Assembly (NCBI GenBank): GCA_030407085.1
Contig: CM059584.1
Location: forward strand, 143,086,001-143,150,000
Length of the DNA: 64,000 nucleotides
Origin: Trichopria drosophilae
Taxonomy: Eukaryota > Arthropoda > Insecta > Hymenoptera > Diapriidae
Reading direction: 5' to 3'
This document shows positions 1 through 12,389 of this stretch, one piece after another; position 1 is the stretch's first letter; every line of letters starts with the position of its first letter. The translations under genes were made by a program, and so were the position numbers. Below the pieces are notes generated by a model. It did no database searches. It worked only from the letters and a program-made list of their open reading frames with translations, and was not told the origin of the DNA.

Positions 1-788
1 ATATGTATGGCAGTAGAGCGAATTCAAATAGCAGATCAGTCATAAAATAACATTAATGTCATAATCACATACCGGTATAACTGAATATATAAAAATATTT
101 ATTAGGGTGTATGGAATTCGTAGTAACAAAATGAGAGTTTAAGATTCATTATTCACAAAAATGACAGCATTCGCGTCCAAACCAGCGTTTTTTGCCGTCT
201 TTTAAGTTTCTCCATAACTTCGTCACTTTTTACCTCTTTTTTTACTTAAATTGTGCCCATCAGAGTATGTACCTTTCAAATCCAGAATGCAAAAAAAAAT
301 TTAAAACGTTTTATACCCTGGAAATATCACTAAATATGACTTATGTCCCCTAACAATAATCCATTATAAAACTGTCTAGTCGAACAAAAATATTTGCCAA
401 TGTGATTCTCATGTATTTTGAGCTGCTGATTACGAATAATATCACAGAACTTGTTACTCAAGAATATTTCGACCTCAATCTTGAAAAAATATTAAAAAAC
501 GTGATTTTTTTATGTTTCATTTATCTTAAAAGACACGACTATTATTTCCGACCTTTCGGACTCACCTACAATGCGCCGTAACAGCAAGAGTTATACGAAA
601 TTTGATCATTTCCACCCTTACGGGGGTTCTAAAGTGCTCTGCCGATAACGTAGGAATCTTCACGGAAATCGCACATAAAAAATGACAATCAATTTTTTCA
701 AAATTGGGGCTCTGAAAGGGCAATTCTAATTATTGTAGACGATAACTTAGAAAATTCCAAATAAATTAATTCAGAACTGGCCAAAAAT
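1..788. other. AT-rich spacer, no gene seen
   Basis: No coding motif, RNA gene or clear repeat was recognised here. Open frames are short and not conserved in character. Confidence 0.5.
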
Positions 789-912
789 TTTAGGAAATAA
801 GTGATTTTACTTCCTTTCGATTCGAGAATTTTCGGAAATTAGTGAATTTCATCTCGGTTTGATTAAGCATATTCGGAAATAAGTAATTTTTACCCGGTTC
901 GATTCGAGAGTC
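789..912. repeat. Degenerate tandem repeat, about 42 bp x 3
   Basis: Three consecutive units carry the pattern GGAAATAAGTGATTTT followed by a TTCGATTCGAGA-like half. They start near 789, 830 and 872. The first and third units are closest to each other. A short minus-strand open frame crosses the array but is explained by the repeat. Confidence 0.6.
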
Positions 913-1108
913 TCGAATACCTCTCGATCGAACTTTCAGTATAGCGGTTTGTGCTCTCAGCTGATTCGTCTGCGCATTCCGGCACAAAGTTTCATTTCGA
1001 AAGAAAAATCGGATACATTTATTTAAATGTGCTTATTTTGTCAAATTAATAGATCCTATTATACAAGTTTGATATCACATTTTCAGTTTGCAATTGAGGG
1101 CCTGGGTG

Positions 1109-1144
1109 AAAAACGGCCTAACTCGACTTAGTTAGGCTGTTTTT
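1109..1144. repeat. 14-bp stem hairpin ending in a T run
   Basis: AAAAACGGCCTAAC at 1109-1122 pairs with GTTAGGCTGTTTTT at 1131-1144 across an 8-nt loop, with one G-T wobble. It looks like a bacterial intrinsic terminator, but it stands alone in eukaryotic AT-rich DNA with no gene upstream. A transposon end or a chance structure is more likely. Confidence 0.5.
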
Positions 1145-3035
1145 ATGGAAATCGAAATAATTGAATAATTATTATTATTGCAAGAAAGAAATGGGTTAGG
1201 AGAACCAACTACAAATTATTTTTTGGCCCGCCGGGCGTAAAATGAAAATAGTTTTTTTATGTCAATTATCGATAAATTTGAATTACCTACACATTTTAAA
1301 ATAAAATTCGGTTGAAATCATTTTTTATGTCAATTTTCAATAAATTTAAATTACCTAGTTATTTTAAATTAAAAATAGATTCAAAATAAGTTGTCAACAA
1401 TATAGAAGAGTGGCACATAAACGAAAATACCAAGAATTCATGTCTCAGTAAAGTTGTTTACATTCGCCGCAATAAACAAAGCGCACGTCGCTATGCCGCA
1501 AATTTTCTATTTCAAAGTTTGATTATCATTTATTTCCTTTCAAGTTATGATGATTTATTTTCTTTTAGAGGGGAGGGGGATGTTCAAAAGTGCATAAAAT
1601 GCTATTTATATTGAAACAAAATATATTATAAAATATTTTATTTTTATTTTATTATTTACTGTTCAGTACATACTTTTGAAATCGGGGGGGGGGGGGGCGC
1701 CCGCCGAACCCCCCGTTCCCTTCCTAAACCCTTCACATCTTATTTATTCGAAAATTTGTCATTGAACTTTACACTGCCGTCGTTAAATCATTTTTCACCT
1801 CCACATCCCTACCACTTTCTGTAATGCGGTTGCGAATTTTACCCCCGCCGGCCAAAAAACAATGTTCGTACTTAATACGAAAACTACTATGGTATCAACA
1901 ATGTAATAAATTGTGCTTGGTTCCGACTACTATCTGAAGTTAGTTAGAAGAAATACAAAAAATTGTCCTCGTAATAAACTCAGTTGGTTGGTCTAGCGAA
2001 TTAATTTGTTGACTTAATTGTAAACCGCAAATTTTATTGTGAGCTCCTGTATTTGTAAATATTTCGTAAATGCTCAATACATTTGTCATCATAAATGCTA
2101 CTATTGATATGCATGTATAATGCTGTGTATATTCCTTAAATATTTATAAAAAGTATATAATTTTGCTGTATATTCATAAAAAACGAAACTGATATTGAGA
2201 ATAACAGCTTCACACCACATTTTTCAATTGAGATAAAATTTATATTGTTATACAGATGCGAAAAATGTGTACGTGCAATGTCGTACATGTCCTTCCTTTA
2301 TGATCATACTGAATACGAGTACTGTTGGTGAATCCTCTAAACAGTAACACACTTTTTTTAATTTTCTTGAAATATAATTTTTCAACTTAAGCCGTTTTTC
2401 CATGCAGCCCCTTAATTATTATTTTATATCTTTTTAAATATATATCAGTGACAAGTGGGGTTTCCTCTAGAATTCGTCTTTTATTCGAATATTTGTACCG
2501 AGATTCTACCTTATTATTCCAGAAACCCAGGTGCTAGGATAATGGATAGCTCAACGAGCCAAATCTCTGCCAGGGTGCATTATTAGTTCATTCCTTAACA
2601 AAAAATAGCATCATTTATATAAAAACACTTTTTAAAAAATTCGTAACCTTATTTTTTTCTGTCTTGCATTACCAACTTAAAATGGAAGCAAAAATGCCAT
2701 AGTCGAAATGGATGTTATATAACTGTCAGCCGAAATGGTATTGTTTAAAAAGTTTACCAGAAAACGTATGATTTATGATGTTGCCACGGAATAGTATGTT
2801 TTTCAAAACACATCCGAAGTGATATTCTTTTTTAAATAAATAAGAAACGTTTTATTTGGACTTTTTCGGTTCCATTAATTCAATTTTTTTGATCCTCGTT
2901 TGTCACCGGATTTTGTGCTCGTTGTGTACCTTATCCTTAATTAATAGACATATATTTTTAGAAAAGTCAATTTATCTTCAGATGATTGAAAGAGATAGAA
3001 TTTTATGTATTGAAAATATACAGAATATCTTTTTG
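1145..3035. other. AT-rich spacer with a poly-G/poly-C tract
   Basis: The only notable item is a homopolymeric G run at 1684-1697 followed by a C-rich stretch to about 1723. No coding region is recognisable. Confidence 0.45.
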
Positions 3036-3115
3036 TGACGTTCATCCTGGTTAGTACCCGCTGGAATCATCAGCAAGGCTTTGCGGCACAGACCTGCCTT
3101 GTACGTCTACATTTA
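3036..3115 (+). repeat. Dispersed repeat, copy A
   Basis: About 80 bp matches the reverse complement of 21520-21599. Shared blocks include CTGGAATC, TCAGCAAGGCTT, CAGA, CTGCCTTGTACG and a GATGAA-type start. The shared core can fold, because CAAGGC and GCCTTG face each other. The element class is unknown. Confidence 0.6.
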
Positions 3116-3379
3116 GATGTTAATTTTCGATGTCTTATATGCGGAGTGCAATGATTTTCGTTGATTACGGTATTATTTTTTACCAAGCCGACGAAATTTA
3201 CATTTATAACCTCAAAATCGCAAAAATCGTACATAATACATTTCATTACGAGCCGATATGTAGAAAACAATCGTCAGAGTACCGAGAATACTGACAACTT
3301 TATATCAGCGCATAATTCATGCGTACAAATATTAGTGGACACAATTATATTTGCCCAAGTTTGAATCATCATATCGCCT

Positions 3380-3870
3380 TGTTACGGAAGTACCGTCCAC
3401 GACCGGTAAACTCCGACAGAGTGGGCGCGGGGAAATATAAGCTAATACAGTACAAATATTAGCCCGGTTGTGTATGCAAACTAAATCGGCCATTCCGCAT
3501 AGAAGGCCCGGCGCGTGATTCCGGATTTCCATAATTATCGTGCACCCTCGAGTGTCGACATTAAGGTCGATCGATTAGCGGGTCTGTAACGCGCCCCTCA
3601 CTTCGTGGGCTTCCGGTTCCCTTTACCTGAACGCCTGGTACCGAAACGCTCTGTGGTTTCCGGGTTCACCCGCGACATTCACATGAAATTCGACCTCGAC
3701 CCAGAGTGTAGACGTCGATTTTCCAACGGGTACTTTACGATATTGCCACGGGGTACACACGCGTCCGACAAAGGAACGTTCCTACCTTCTTTCCGAACTT
3801 CCGACGCCTGATCGATTTCGGTCTAGCCGTATGATGGATAGAGTCTACTTCCGGCCGCTAAGTCGGCGAC
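3380..3870. other. CpG-rich islet
   Basis: This stretch is much richer in G+C and CpG than its surroundings, with many CG dinucleotides in an otherwise AT-rich region. A 68-codon plus-strand frame (3605-3811) and a 66-codon minus-strand frame (3332-3532) cross it, but neither resembles a known protein and base composition alone would favour open frames here. It could be a host regulatory element, a promoter or a non-coding exon. Confidence 0.4.
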
Positions 3871-4579
3871 GTGGTACCTTGTTTACGTATGAAGTCTTTC
3901 AAGTTTCAGAAAAATTACGAGATTAAAGAAACGTTGAGGTTATGCATATTTACACATTTTTTTCCAAACAAAATATTCAACAGAACTGGGTCATATAGCG
4001 TTAAGTTTAACATTTGGAGAATTCACGTGTCTTTGATTTTTCATTTTCTTACTAATACAACATATTTGCAGAATACAAGGTGATTCAATATTCTCCCTTC
4101 TTCTTAAAACTATTTTTTACATTTTACGGGATGTTTCTTTAACTTTTTATTTTTTAAAATCCCTTCATCCACTTTTTTGGAATACGGATAACTGACCTTT
4201 TCGGACTAAATCGTTTTAATAATGCTTGATTTGGTTTGCAAAATGAATGGGTTAGTTGTCAGAAGCTAACCGATTAAGTTAAAAGTACCAATACAGTTTT
4301 ATTATCGAAGCCAAAGATTTTGTTTGGGAGAATCAATATGAATTTCCAAATTTGTACTATGGATTTAAGTTTCTTCCTTACAAATTGAGTACAAACTCGA
4401 TATACTTTTAATGAAAGCATATATATTTAAGCTGTAATCTGTTAGTCCTATTATATTTTGTCACATGTCATATTTCATGACGAAAAAGTTTAGTTATTAG
4501 TAATTTAATTCCTTAGGATCCACTGCATTTTTTGCGAGCACCAACGAGTTTTTTATAATTATAATTCTCCTGATGAATG
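3871..4579. other. AT-rich spacer, nothing recognised
   Basis: Ordinary AT-rich sequence with no supported feature. Confidence 0.45.
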
Positions 4580-5060
4580 TCCGGAGTAGAAATTTATTAA
4601 GGCCCTGACCAGGGCCTGACCCAAAGCGTTACACCTAGATCAGGGCCTGAACACATTTCTGCTCGGGGTGTTGCACAAGGTATATTTTGTAAACCACATC
4701 GATTTGGTTTGATATACATCCAGACTTATTTAAGCATTATGGTCAGATAGATTGGTTTCGAGAATTATATTGTTTGAGCGAACTTTAGAGGTACCTCACT
4801 TTATCAAGTCTTAAATAGGGCCGGATATCAGGATGTCTGATCCGGCCCGGACCAATAAAATCGTTACGTTCTTGATCAGGCTCTGATAGTATAGCCTGAT
4901 AAGGGTCTGAAATATATTAAGGCAGTTTGAACAGGACCTGATCAGGGCCGTATCAAACTTCTACTTGGGTAGTAACCAAACTGCCAGAGCGGAAATTGAT
5001 GAAGTCCCTGATCCGTCGCGTTACTCTGTGGTTAGGGCCTTGCTTAGGAAGATCATCAAG
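4580..5060. repeat. Cluster of palindromic CTGATCAGGGCC repeats
   Basis: Variants of GGCCCTGATCAGGGCC recur at about 4600-4650, 4818-4850, 4872-4910, 4936-4950 and 5005-5040. They are accompanied by a GAGTAGAAATTTATTAAGG-type edge and by a GCGTTAC-like spacer. 4580-4669 forms an inverted pair: the left edge starts CCGGAGTAGAAATTTATTAA, and the right edge, read in reverse complement, starts CACCCCGAGCAGAAATGTG. This suggests tandem or nested copies of one palindromic MITE. A probable fragment lies at 16013-16055. Confidence 0.55.
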
Positions 5061-5599
5061 GGACCCTCAAGACGTACGAATTTATACTATTATCGATGCA
5101 TTACTATCGTCAGGATACCGTCAGAACATAAGACGATTTGAAGAAATGAACAGAACAATTAAGACACTCGTTGGCTTTTCTTTAAGTACTCCTGGTTATT
5201 AAGTATACACGAGTATCCTCTGCATGGGTGTTTATAGAAAATTAAGAAAACTACATTTTTATTAAAAATGATTACTGTTGTGGTTTATAATAGTTCTGTA
5301 ATAGCAGTTTTATACTGAATTTAAAAATGACTAAGTGATGGACAGAATTAAAGAACAGATTCTAGATTGTATTTTGTTTTTCATTCATTGGCATATCCAA
5401 CTCACTATTGGACTTATACAGTTCACAGTTTAAATTCGGAGATTTCAATTTTTTGAAAAGGAAGATATAATTTGTATGTTCCTAATTTCTTAATCAACTT
5501 CGATTGTGTTCAGTGAGTAGTTCGCACTGCTAAACGATTATATTTTGGATTGTTAGTAATTCCAATTTGAGACAAAGAGCATCACAGTCAAGTTGTAGA

Positions 5600-6175
5600 G
5601 ATTTGCACGACATCAATTGGTATTTAAAATAAGTTCTCGCAAGATTTCTATTTTTCGTTACAATGGCCGTTCACCAGGAGATACACCTGCACAGTTTACG
5701 TACATGGACATCAAGGGCCGCAGCATTGTGTATTTGGTGTGGGTCTCCGTTAATTTTTTAGATTTTGTTAAATATTTTTTTATTGGTACATATAACAGAG
5801 GCTCCGACCATCTACCGGCCACGATTGTGTTGGAGTTAAGATGGGCGCGCTCTCAGGCTCGATCCTTCGCGAATAGAAAACCAGAAATAAAGTGGCTAGT
5901 TACATGATCAACTGAAGGGTAAGTTACAGTTTAAGTGAATTGAATCCTTATGATTTATATTTTGAAATGAATTAATTGAAATTAGAGTGCAGAAGGCAGT
6001 AGACTAAATTATAAAGGTATTTCGCGGTGGTGTGATGAACCTTGTAGGAAAGCTAGCAAATCTATGAACAGCTTCAACGCATAAATGAATTTGACCGTTG
6101 TTTCGAGGTTAAGTGCATCTAAGCTAAGGAAGACTACAGGAGAACAAGAGTAGCGACAAAAAATTGTATTTTGTT
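5600..6175 (+). pseudogene. Decayed LINE, end of endonuclease domain
   Basis: Translation from about 5650 gives an endonuclease C-terminal pattern: NGRSPGDTPAQFTYM, then a YLVWVSVN block, then GSDHLPATIVLEL. It lines up block by block with residues 144-200 of the endonuclease encoded at 26687-28914. The SDH motif with the catalytic histidine is present, but the expected aspartate of the DLVW block is tyrosine. After stops and frame changes, WCDEPCRKASKSM (from 6028) and AKEDYRRTRVATKN (from 6123) match the linker between endonuclease and reverse transcriptase. This is an old, non-functional fragment. What preceded 5600 is not recognisable. Confidence 0.8.
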
Positions 6176-6259
6176 GCTATAATTAAGGTTATACATTAAA
6201 ATGGTTTCTTTGCAATTTTGTCTTGATAGTTAATGCGTATACCTCCGTTGGAAGAACTG

Positions 6260-7114
6260 TGTTCAATGTTTTTGATGTATTATTAAAACTCGGGGTCTGT
6301 AATTCAAATAGGAAAAGATATTAAGAACAAATGCTTGAAATACTCGGTACAATATCGGCAAGCCAATATCGGTTTATTATCCGTAATTGATTGGGGTCCA
6401 AGAAAGCTCTATTTAAGTAAAAGATAATCTCATCATTTATAATTGCAATGAAATTTGCCCTCAATTCTTGAATCGACTTATTGGAAGAGTAAATAAAATG
6501 CATTGATGTGCATTATTTTGGGAATTTTTACTCAGGTATCACTTCCGAATCTGTGGTTAATCCTAAGAAATTTTAATTATTTTTTCAATATGGTACATCA
6601 AATTAAATAATATGTTGTTGTATCTACAGTTGCGCCTGCAGGGCACCTTAAAATACATCATTGATTCCACTAAAACGTAGGTTTGCAAAGATCTGAAACT
6701 CATATTGAATCCTTTTTACACTCCTTTCAAATTCAATACCGAGGTCCGTGCATATTGAAAATAGGGTTGATAGAACTTGCTTTCTATAGTTTAGAGTATA
6801 GACTTTCATTACTGTGATTCAAGTGAACCAAATGTGTGTACATATTAAAAGAAGTTGGTTAAGAAAATACTACTGTATTATTGGAGAGCATTCTTTTACA
6901 TTCTGACTCAAATTAACTGTTTGCTATTGAAACAGCCCCGTTTCATACAAACGTAATTTGAACATGAAAACCATCGTAGTTTGGCTATCCACAATTGTCG
7001 TTTAGTTTTCCATAATAGTCTTTTGTTACTTGCAAGGTATATATAATTCATTTTTCTGATATATTTTTTTTTATAAAAATATAGAACTGAGTACTGTTGT
7101 GTATAGTCAATATA
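6260..7114. other. AT-rich spacer, nothing recognised
   Basis: No supported gene or repeat was seen between the LINE remnant and the direct repeat at 7115. Confidence 0.4.
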
Positions 7115-7557
7115 GGAAGCTGGTCGAGGAGAAGCAAATTTATAAAACAAAGTTAGAATCGGCATTTTTAGTTTTTCGTGTATTTTCTTTGATTAACTTT
7201 TGTTCCTAAACAAAAATTTTTTTGTCGTTTCTTTCTCATTCTTTTCAGGTTTTTCAGTCATCATATTCGATTCGTCATGAAATTATGCACCTTTTCCACA
7301 CAATTTGGAGTTGATATCTACTAAATTGAGAAACGTATAATAATTTTAGTAAGCAAATGGAGAAAATGTTCTGACTTTCGGGCTCAAATAACCTTTTAAC
7401 TATGTTCTACTATCCGAGACGCCCATTTTGAGCCCAAGAACGTGCAATTCCGTCCATTATTCGCGGAATTCCCAATAATGGGAAGCTGGTCGAGGACAAG
7501 CAAATATATCAAACAAAAAAGTTAAAATAAAAAAGTTAAAATAAAAAAGTTAAAAAC
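7115..7557. repeat. 41-bp direct repeat pair plus 15-bp tandem repeat
   Basis: GGAAGCTGGTCGAGGA followed by AAGCAAAT and an AAACAAA..AGTTA tail occurs at 7115-7156 and again at 7481-7524. The second copy runs into about three units of AAAAAAGTTAAAATA (7513-7557). The roughly 366-bp spacing could be a local duplication or two copies of a short element. The flanks give no LTR-like terminal dinucleotides. Confidence 0.55.
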
Positions 7558-7559
7558 GT

Positions 7560-9954
7560 AATAAATGATATAATATTTCACACATCACGCTCTTAAATAA
7601 ACAAGATTTAATTAGCCATCTAAATTATTTTGGGCATGCCAAAGTCGAAAATATTTGTGCGGGTGGTCCCTTTTATACTAACTTGGCGGTCCAATTGTTT
7701 TTCTGTATTTCCTTCTTTCTTTGTTTTTTGTTATGTCAGTTTAATAATATTTAATAATATTTTGATTTATTCAGAAAGATTTTCAATTACTATAAACCCA
7801 TTATTCTCTGTAGAATATAGATACTTTTATCATCTATAAAGCTTGCTGGATTGTTAGGATGTCTTACTATTCAGAAACTTTTAGAAGATGGAACTTTTGG
7901 AAATTAGTTTATCGCCGCCAGCTATCGGAATAGTAATTGAATTCCGGTACGAGCTTCAAGGCCTAATTATCAACCTTTCGAGAGTTCTGTTATATGTATT
8001 GTTATTGCCAAAGCTCCGTTTTATGGAGGCACTTCATCTTGTACATAACAACAACTGATGTAACGTCACCATCTCTGATAAACTGCTATAAACAAAATGT
8101 ACAAATAAAGTATAGTACCAGGACATTGTACATATATGTATACATATTAATTTGATCTTGAACATTTGTGTAATAACTTTTTGTACTTAACCATTTGGTG
8201 TAACACTGAAGGTTCTCTTAGAAAAATGGTTAGTTGCTCGTTATAAACTATTGTAGTTCTTTTCGCTGTTTCAAAATATTTTATGTTAAACATCAACTGT
8301 ATTCATAATTATTTAATTGCATACATAAAATGTCGTTTTCAATGTCCGAAAATGAGTGCCTGCTGGGTTTAATTTACTTTTATCTTTTCCACCCGAACTA
8401 CGGTAAATAATGGTATCCCAGTTTTATACTACGCTACGTAAATTCATAACTAATAAGACTAGCCAATAACACACCGTGGAAATAAAACTTCGATTATTGG
8501 AAGTTTCGAAAATTAAAATTCTTTATATCGATGGAACGATATGAACTCGAACACAAGGCTTCACTAAATTAAAATTCATCCTTCCGCTGCATTATAAATT
8601 TCGTGTGATTATTTTTCCAAGGCTACCTGCGAAAATTAATATTCCGTTTCTGCATGATTTAACTATATTTTATACAATCGAATACCAGACTGTCCTATAT
8701 TGTTTAGATATAATCTTTATTTTCAATATTGAATATTTTAGACGAAAGCTATATTAATTTCAATAAAAATAGTATTTCAACCGTAATATCAGTCCACTTG
8801 ATCGATATATGCACTGATGGAATGGTGTAGTTGTGAGGATTAGTATAGTCAAGATAACAATAGTGTGAGCCTGAGGATTATATATTTCATGGTTCGGAGG
8901 AAAACTGACTATACTTCTGATCCTCAAAGCTGTACACATTATAAGATAGCGAAAGAAAAATGATATTGATATTATACTTCGTCGCACTGATGAAAGAAAT
9001 AGACGAAACAGTAACCTGAACCCGATTTTTTCCTATCATTAGTGCATGGGTTATAAGCTGAATAAAATCATGAGTTATGAGTTTGCTAATTTTGGTTTTA
9101 AAGAAACGCTTTCCTCCTATTGTGGTTTGTGTTAACTCTCACACATTTCATTACGGCATATTTTCTTGGACATTTTTATTATACGACACTTTTATCTGAA
9201 AAGAAAAATTTCCTAAAGCGCCTTCGAATTGTAATTAAATATTTATTTAGTCAGAGAAGAAAAAAAAAATCACAAAAATACATGAATAAGTTAATTCAGA
9301 ATAGGTTATGTTATTTCAAGTTAATTTTATTTCAATATATTTTAAATAAAATTATTTTTTTAAATTTACAACTACGAAAACATTATCGGTTTATTGAATA
9401 AGTCGTGTTGTTGAAAGCTTTAAGTCTTTTTAATGACTTTATTTCAGTGGGGCTGTTGAGAATGTTGTGCGTTAAATAAATTTTACTTTCTTTTTTTCGA
9501 TTTTGTTGCTGCTTTATTTATTAATTCATTAATTGTATTTGCACGGGTACGAGAGTACGAATCGATCTCGCCTTTTCAGTGCAATAAATGCATCTGGCAA
9601 TTACAATGATCGAAGCGCCATCTAACGGTGGACCAACGAACTAAATTAAATAATTCCCGAAAAATAAAATTAAAAATATTCCGTATCGCGCGGACCGTCT
9701 ATTACTAATTAAAACACGTTTAATAAATTGTATGTTGAAATGGTCGTGTGGTGAATCTAATTGTTATATGTTGAAATATTCGTATGAAAATCTGTGTAGC
9801 GAAACATTCTTGTGCCATTTACTTTAAGTACGCACAGCAATGCGTGCAATCAAACTAGTTAAGTCCTTACATCCACATTTATTTATTTGGTTAAAAATAA
9901 GGTTAAAACTAATCAGTCTGTTTAGGTGATAGAAGGATGCTCCACAGATATAGG
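7560..9954. other. AT-rich spacer, no gene seen
   Basis: The region is mostly low-complexity AT-rich DNA. The stretch 9540-9720 is less simple and contains CpGs and several TAATTA-type sites, so it might be regulatory, but I see nothing decisive. Confidence 0.4.
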
Positions 9955-10200
9955 AGATTTTTACTCTCAAGATGGGACCTCCGAAACTAATTAATTTGGT
10001 TTAGAGTAAGAAGGGAAACAGCCATTTCGATGGTTTTATCACGTACAATAGTTTGAAAGATAATTTTTCAATTCACCTATTATACACGATAATATAAAGT
10101 AATGTAAGTAGTAATAGTCGGGGCATACTGTGAAGATATCCACAGTAGACTGTTACTACTTATTGGAGTTTACTATATGTGTATGAATACCTCAATTTGA
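9955..10200 (+). mobile_element. MITE-like repeat family 1, copy 1
   Basis: The stretch beginning CTCTCAAGATGGGACCTCCG and continuing AAACTAATTAATTTGG matches the start of the element at 33074-33375. Both copies share the internal block GTTACTACTT. An internal inverted pair, AAGTAGTAATAGTC with GACTGTTACTACTT, is visible at about 10107-10165. There is no coding capacity, so this is a non-autonomous element. Its ends are less clear than in copy 2. Confidence 0.55.
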
Positions 10201-10410
10201 TATTAAATATTAGTTCTTATCATTGTCTAACAGCATCCATCGGATTGTAGTACTCCTGGGAATTCACCCTTACATATTTCTGTATTACACATACTTTTAT
10301 GATATTTCATGTGGACAACTTCTTGTTTTAATATTATATACCTTAGTTGATAGCTTATATTCCTCCGGAACTTCTGGAATCAATACTGGTGTGTACTAGG
10401 AATTTTTTTC

Positions 10411-10640
10411 CTCATATGATTTTCATGAGAAATAGCAACAAGACAAACTTGAGATGTAAGTGAGACATAAGAATTTATTGAAGACCTCATGAGAATGTCG
10501 GGGGAATCGTAATGAGAACCTGACATGGACTCTTAGGTTCATGGAACCTAACTACATTTTCGTTAGGGTTTCAATTGATTCTCATGTGAATCTCGTACAA
10601 AGTCTGTTTCAGTTTCTCATATGATTCTCGTAAGAATGCC
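10411..10640. mobile_element. Degenerate foldback MITE with ATGAGAATC repeats
   Basis: The left end has TTTTCATGAGAAATAGCAAC. The right end, read in reverse complement, has GAATCATATGAGAAACTGAA. The shared pattern continues through ACAGAC/AAGACAAACTT and GAGAT. Further TCTCATG and CATGAGAA copies lie inside. It is non-coding. Confidence 0.45.
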
Positions 10641-10738
10641 ACTTCATATACCTTATCAAAAACATTCTTCAGAATCACACTGCACATTAACATTACGGTG
10701 GTACGAAGCAATAAGAAAACAGTATACGTAATGCTTTG

Positions 10739-11023
10739 TATGAAGATTTAAGGCTGTAGATGAACCAATCAGATGGTATTTTTTTTTTGCACTACTAATT
10801 TTTAAAATTTTCTCTAACGTTTGCTTCTAAAGCCAAAACTCGCCTGGATTCATTAGAAGAATTGCAAATATGTGAGAGAAAATTTTAATTCGTAAAGATG
10901 GAAAGGATGGAATTTTTTTAATGAATCCAGGCGAATTTCTGGCTTTAGAAGCAAACGTTAGAGAAAATTTAAAAAATTAGTACTACAAAAAGAAAATACC
11001 ATCTGATTGGCTGTATCTTCATA
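10739..11023. mobile_element. Foldback MITE with arms of about 100 bp
   Basis: The left arm at 10739-10855 and the right arm at 10920-11023 are inverted repeats. Shared blocks are AACCAATCAGATGGTATT (AGCCAATCAGATGGTATT in the other arm), TTTCTCTAACGTTTGCTTCT, AAAGCCA and CGCCTGGATTCATTA. The spacer is about 65 bp. There are few mismatches, so the insertion or arm conversion is fairly recent. There is no coding capacity. Confidence 0.85.
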
Positions 11024-12389
11024 TTTAGTAATAATTACTACGAAGTGAACCAAAAAACCGTAATGCTTCGTGTTACACTGCTGTACTTAAGTGTCATTGC
11101 TTTTTATTTTGACGCCTTAACGTCTAAACGTGCAGAATTTGCATACGGATTTCAGCATCGTTTTATGTTTACAAATCCATGCCCGACTAGTATTGATCTC
11201 TTTCAAAAGCTTCTCCCGAAAATTTCGAAAAATGACGACTTTTTTAAAAAAATGCTGGAAACCTACGATTTTTTAAATAAAATTTTTGGTTTACTTTTAC
11301 TTCATCGCGTTGGAAAAAAAATGTTCTCGTCGTACAGTAACACCAATGTTTACGTTGTTTAGAACAAGAATTCTGTATAATTTGAACGAATATTCGTCTT
11401 TCTCAAATGCAATTCGGAAAGTTCTTATTTTCCCCACAGAAATATGTACGGAAAATGGTCGATTACATTTAGTTCGAAAGTAATTGCTCAAACTCATTCG
11501 CTTGTCACAAATTTACCAGACTTGTATCATATACTCTATTTTTTGACAAGAATAAATCGAAAGAAAAACACAAAAATCAGTTTTTGATTGAAATTTTAAA
11601 TAGAATAACGTGGAAGTGTCGTTCTTGGAATGGACAACACTTCATGTGCTGCGTTGGACATAGTAGATTCAGGATTTTTAATTTCGATAAACTGATTTTA
11701 TATTCATATTTAGTGATGTCCAGAACTGCATAAAATGATAACTGACAAACTATAATTTTTCTCGATTCTGAAATAAAACACGAAATTTATCGTCTTTTTT
11801 TACTTGTATTTACAAAATAGGAGATAAACGAAGAAATTAAACAATTATTGTATTGGGTTTTTAACCCCTTGTTTGAGAGTTGCTTTCACTCTTTATTCAC
11901 TTATTTTAAAAAACAATTAGAACAGACTATATTGATGAGAAATTAACTTTATAGTGTTTATTGTACGGACCTATTCTTTGGGCCAAAAATGCTCGATGCT
12001 TGCAGTATTTCGAGACTCAAGACCGGTCTAACTACCGGACTAACTAAATTTTCGGGCTATTGTTTAATCGTAGGAAGTAGGGATAACAAATATTATTTTT
12101 CTATCGTATACATATTTGATGTAGTAAGCTACTTCGAGCCGTAAAAAAATATAAGTAAAAATAACAATAATACAACTGTAGCCAATTGAATTTCGATTCT
12201 AACTTATTTTCAAACTATATAGTCTAGGCCCATACATATACATTCAAAAATATTGTACGTAAGTATCACTAATAAAATTATTAAGGAGGTGTTTTACTTT
12301 TACAATTCTTTCCTCTGTACTAATGTACTTCGATTCGATTTCATATCCTGTTTTCGAATACATCTAAAATTTGCAAGGACTACAAAACA
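11024..12389. other. AT-rich spacer with short unassigned open frames
   Basis: A 105-codon plus-strand frame at 11045-11362 is the longest here. It has a hydrophobic start and no recognisable domain, and it begins directly beside the foldback element. I do not treat it as a gene. At 11872 TTAACCCCTT resembles a TTAA-type transposon end, but no partner was found. Confidence 0.35.

Noticed and set aside
1109..1144. Stem-loop plus T run as an intrinsic terminator
   Set aside because: The context is eukaryotic with no gene upstream; kept only as a hairpin.
1684..1723. Poly-G/poly-C tract as a G-quadruplex element
   Set aside because: A homopolymer run that may be a sequencing or assembly artefact; no supporting context.
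4996..5202. 68-codon frame as a Penelope-type reverse transcriptase fragment
   Set aside because: A vague resemblance in one short block only; no other Penelope motif is adjacent.
7115..7524. Direct repeats as LTRs of a small retrotransposon
   Set aside because: Copies are only about 41 bp, lack TG..CA ends and enclose no primer-binding site.
11864..11900. TTAACCCCTT as a piggyBac-type end
   Set aside because: No inverted partner with AAGGGGTTAA was found within a plausible distance.
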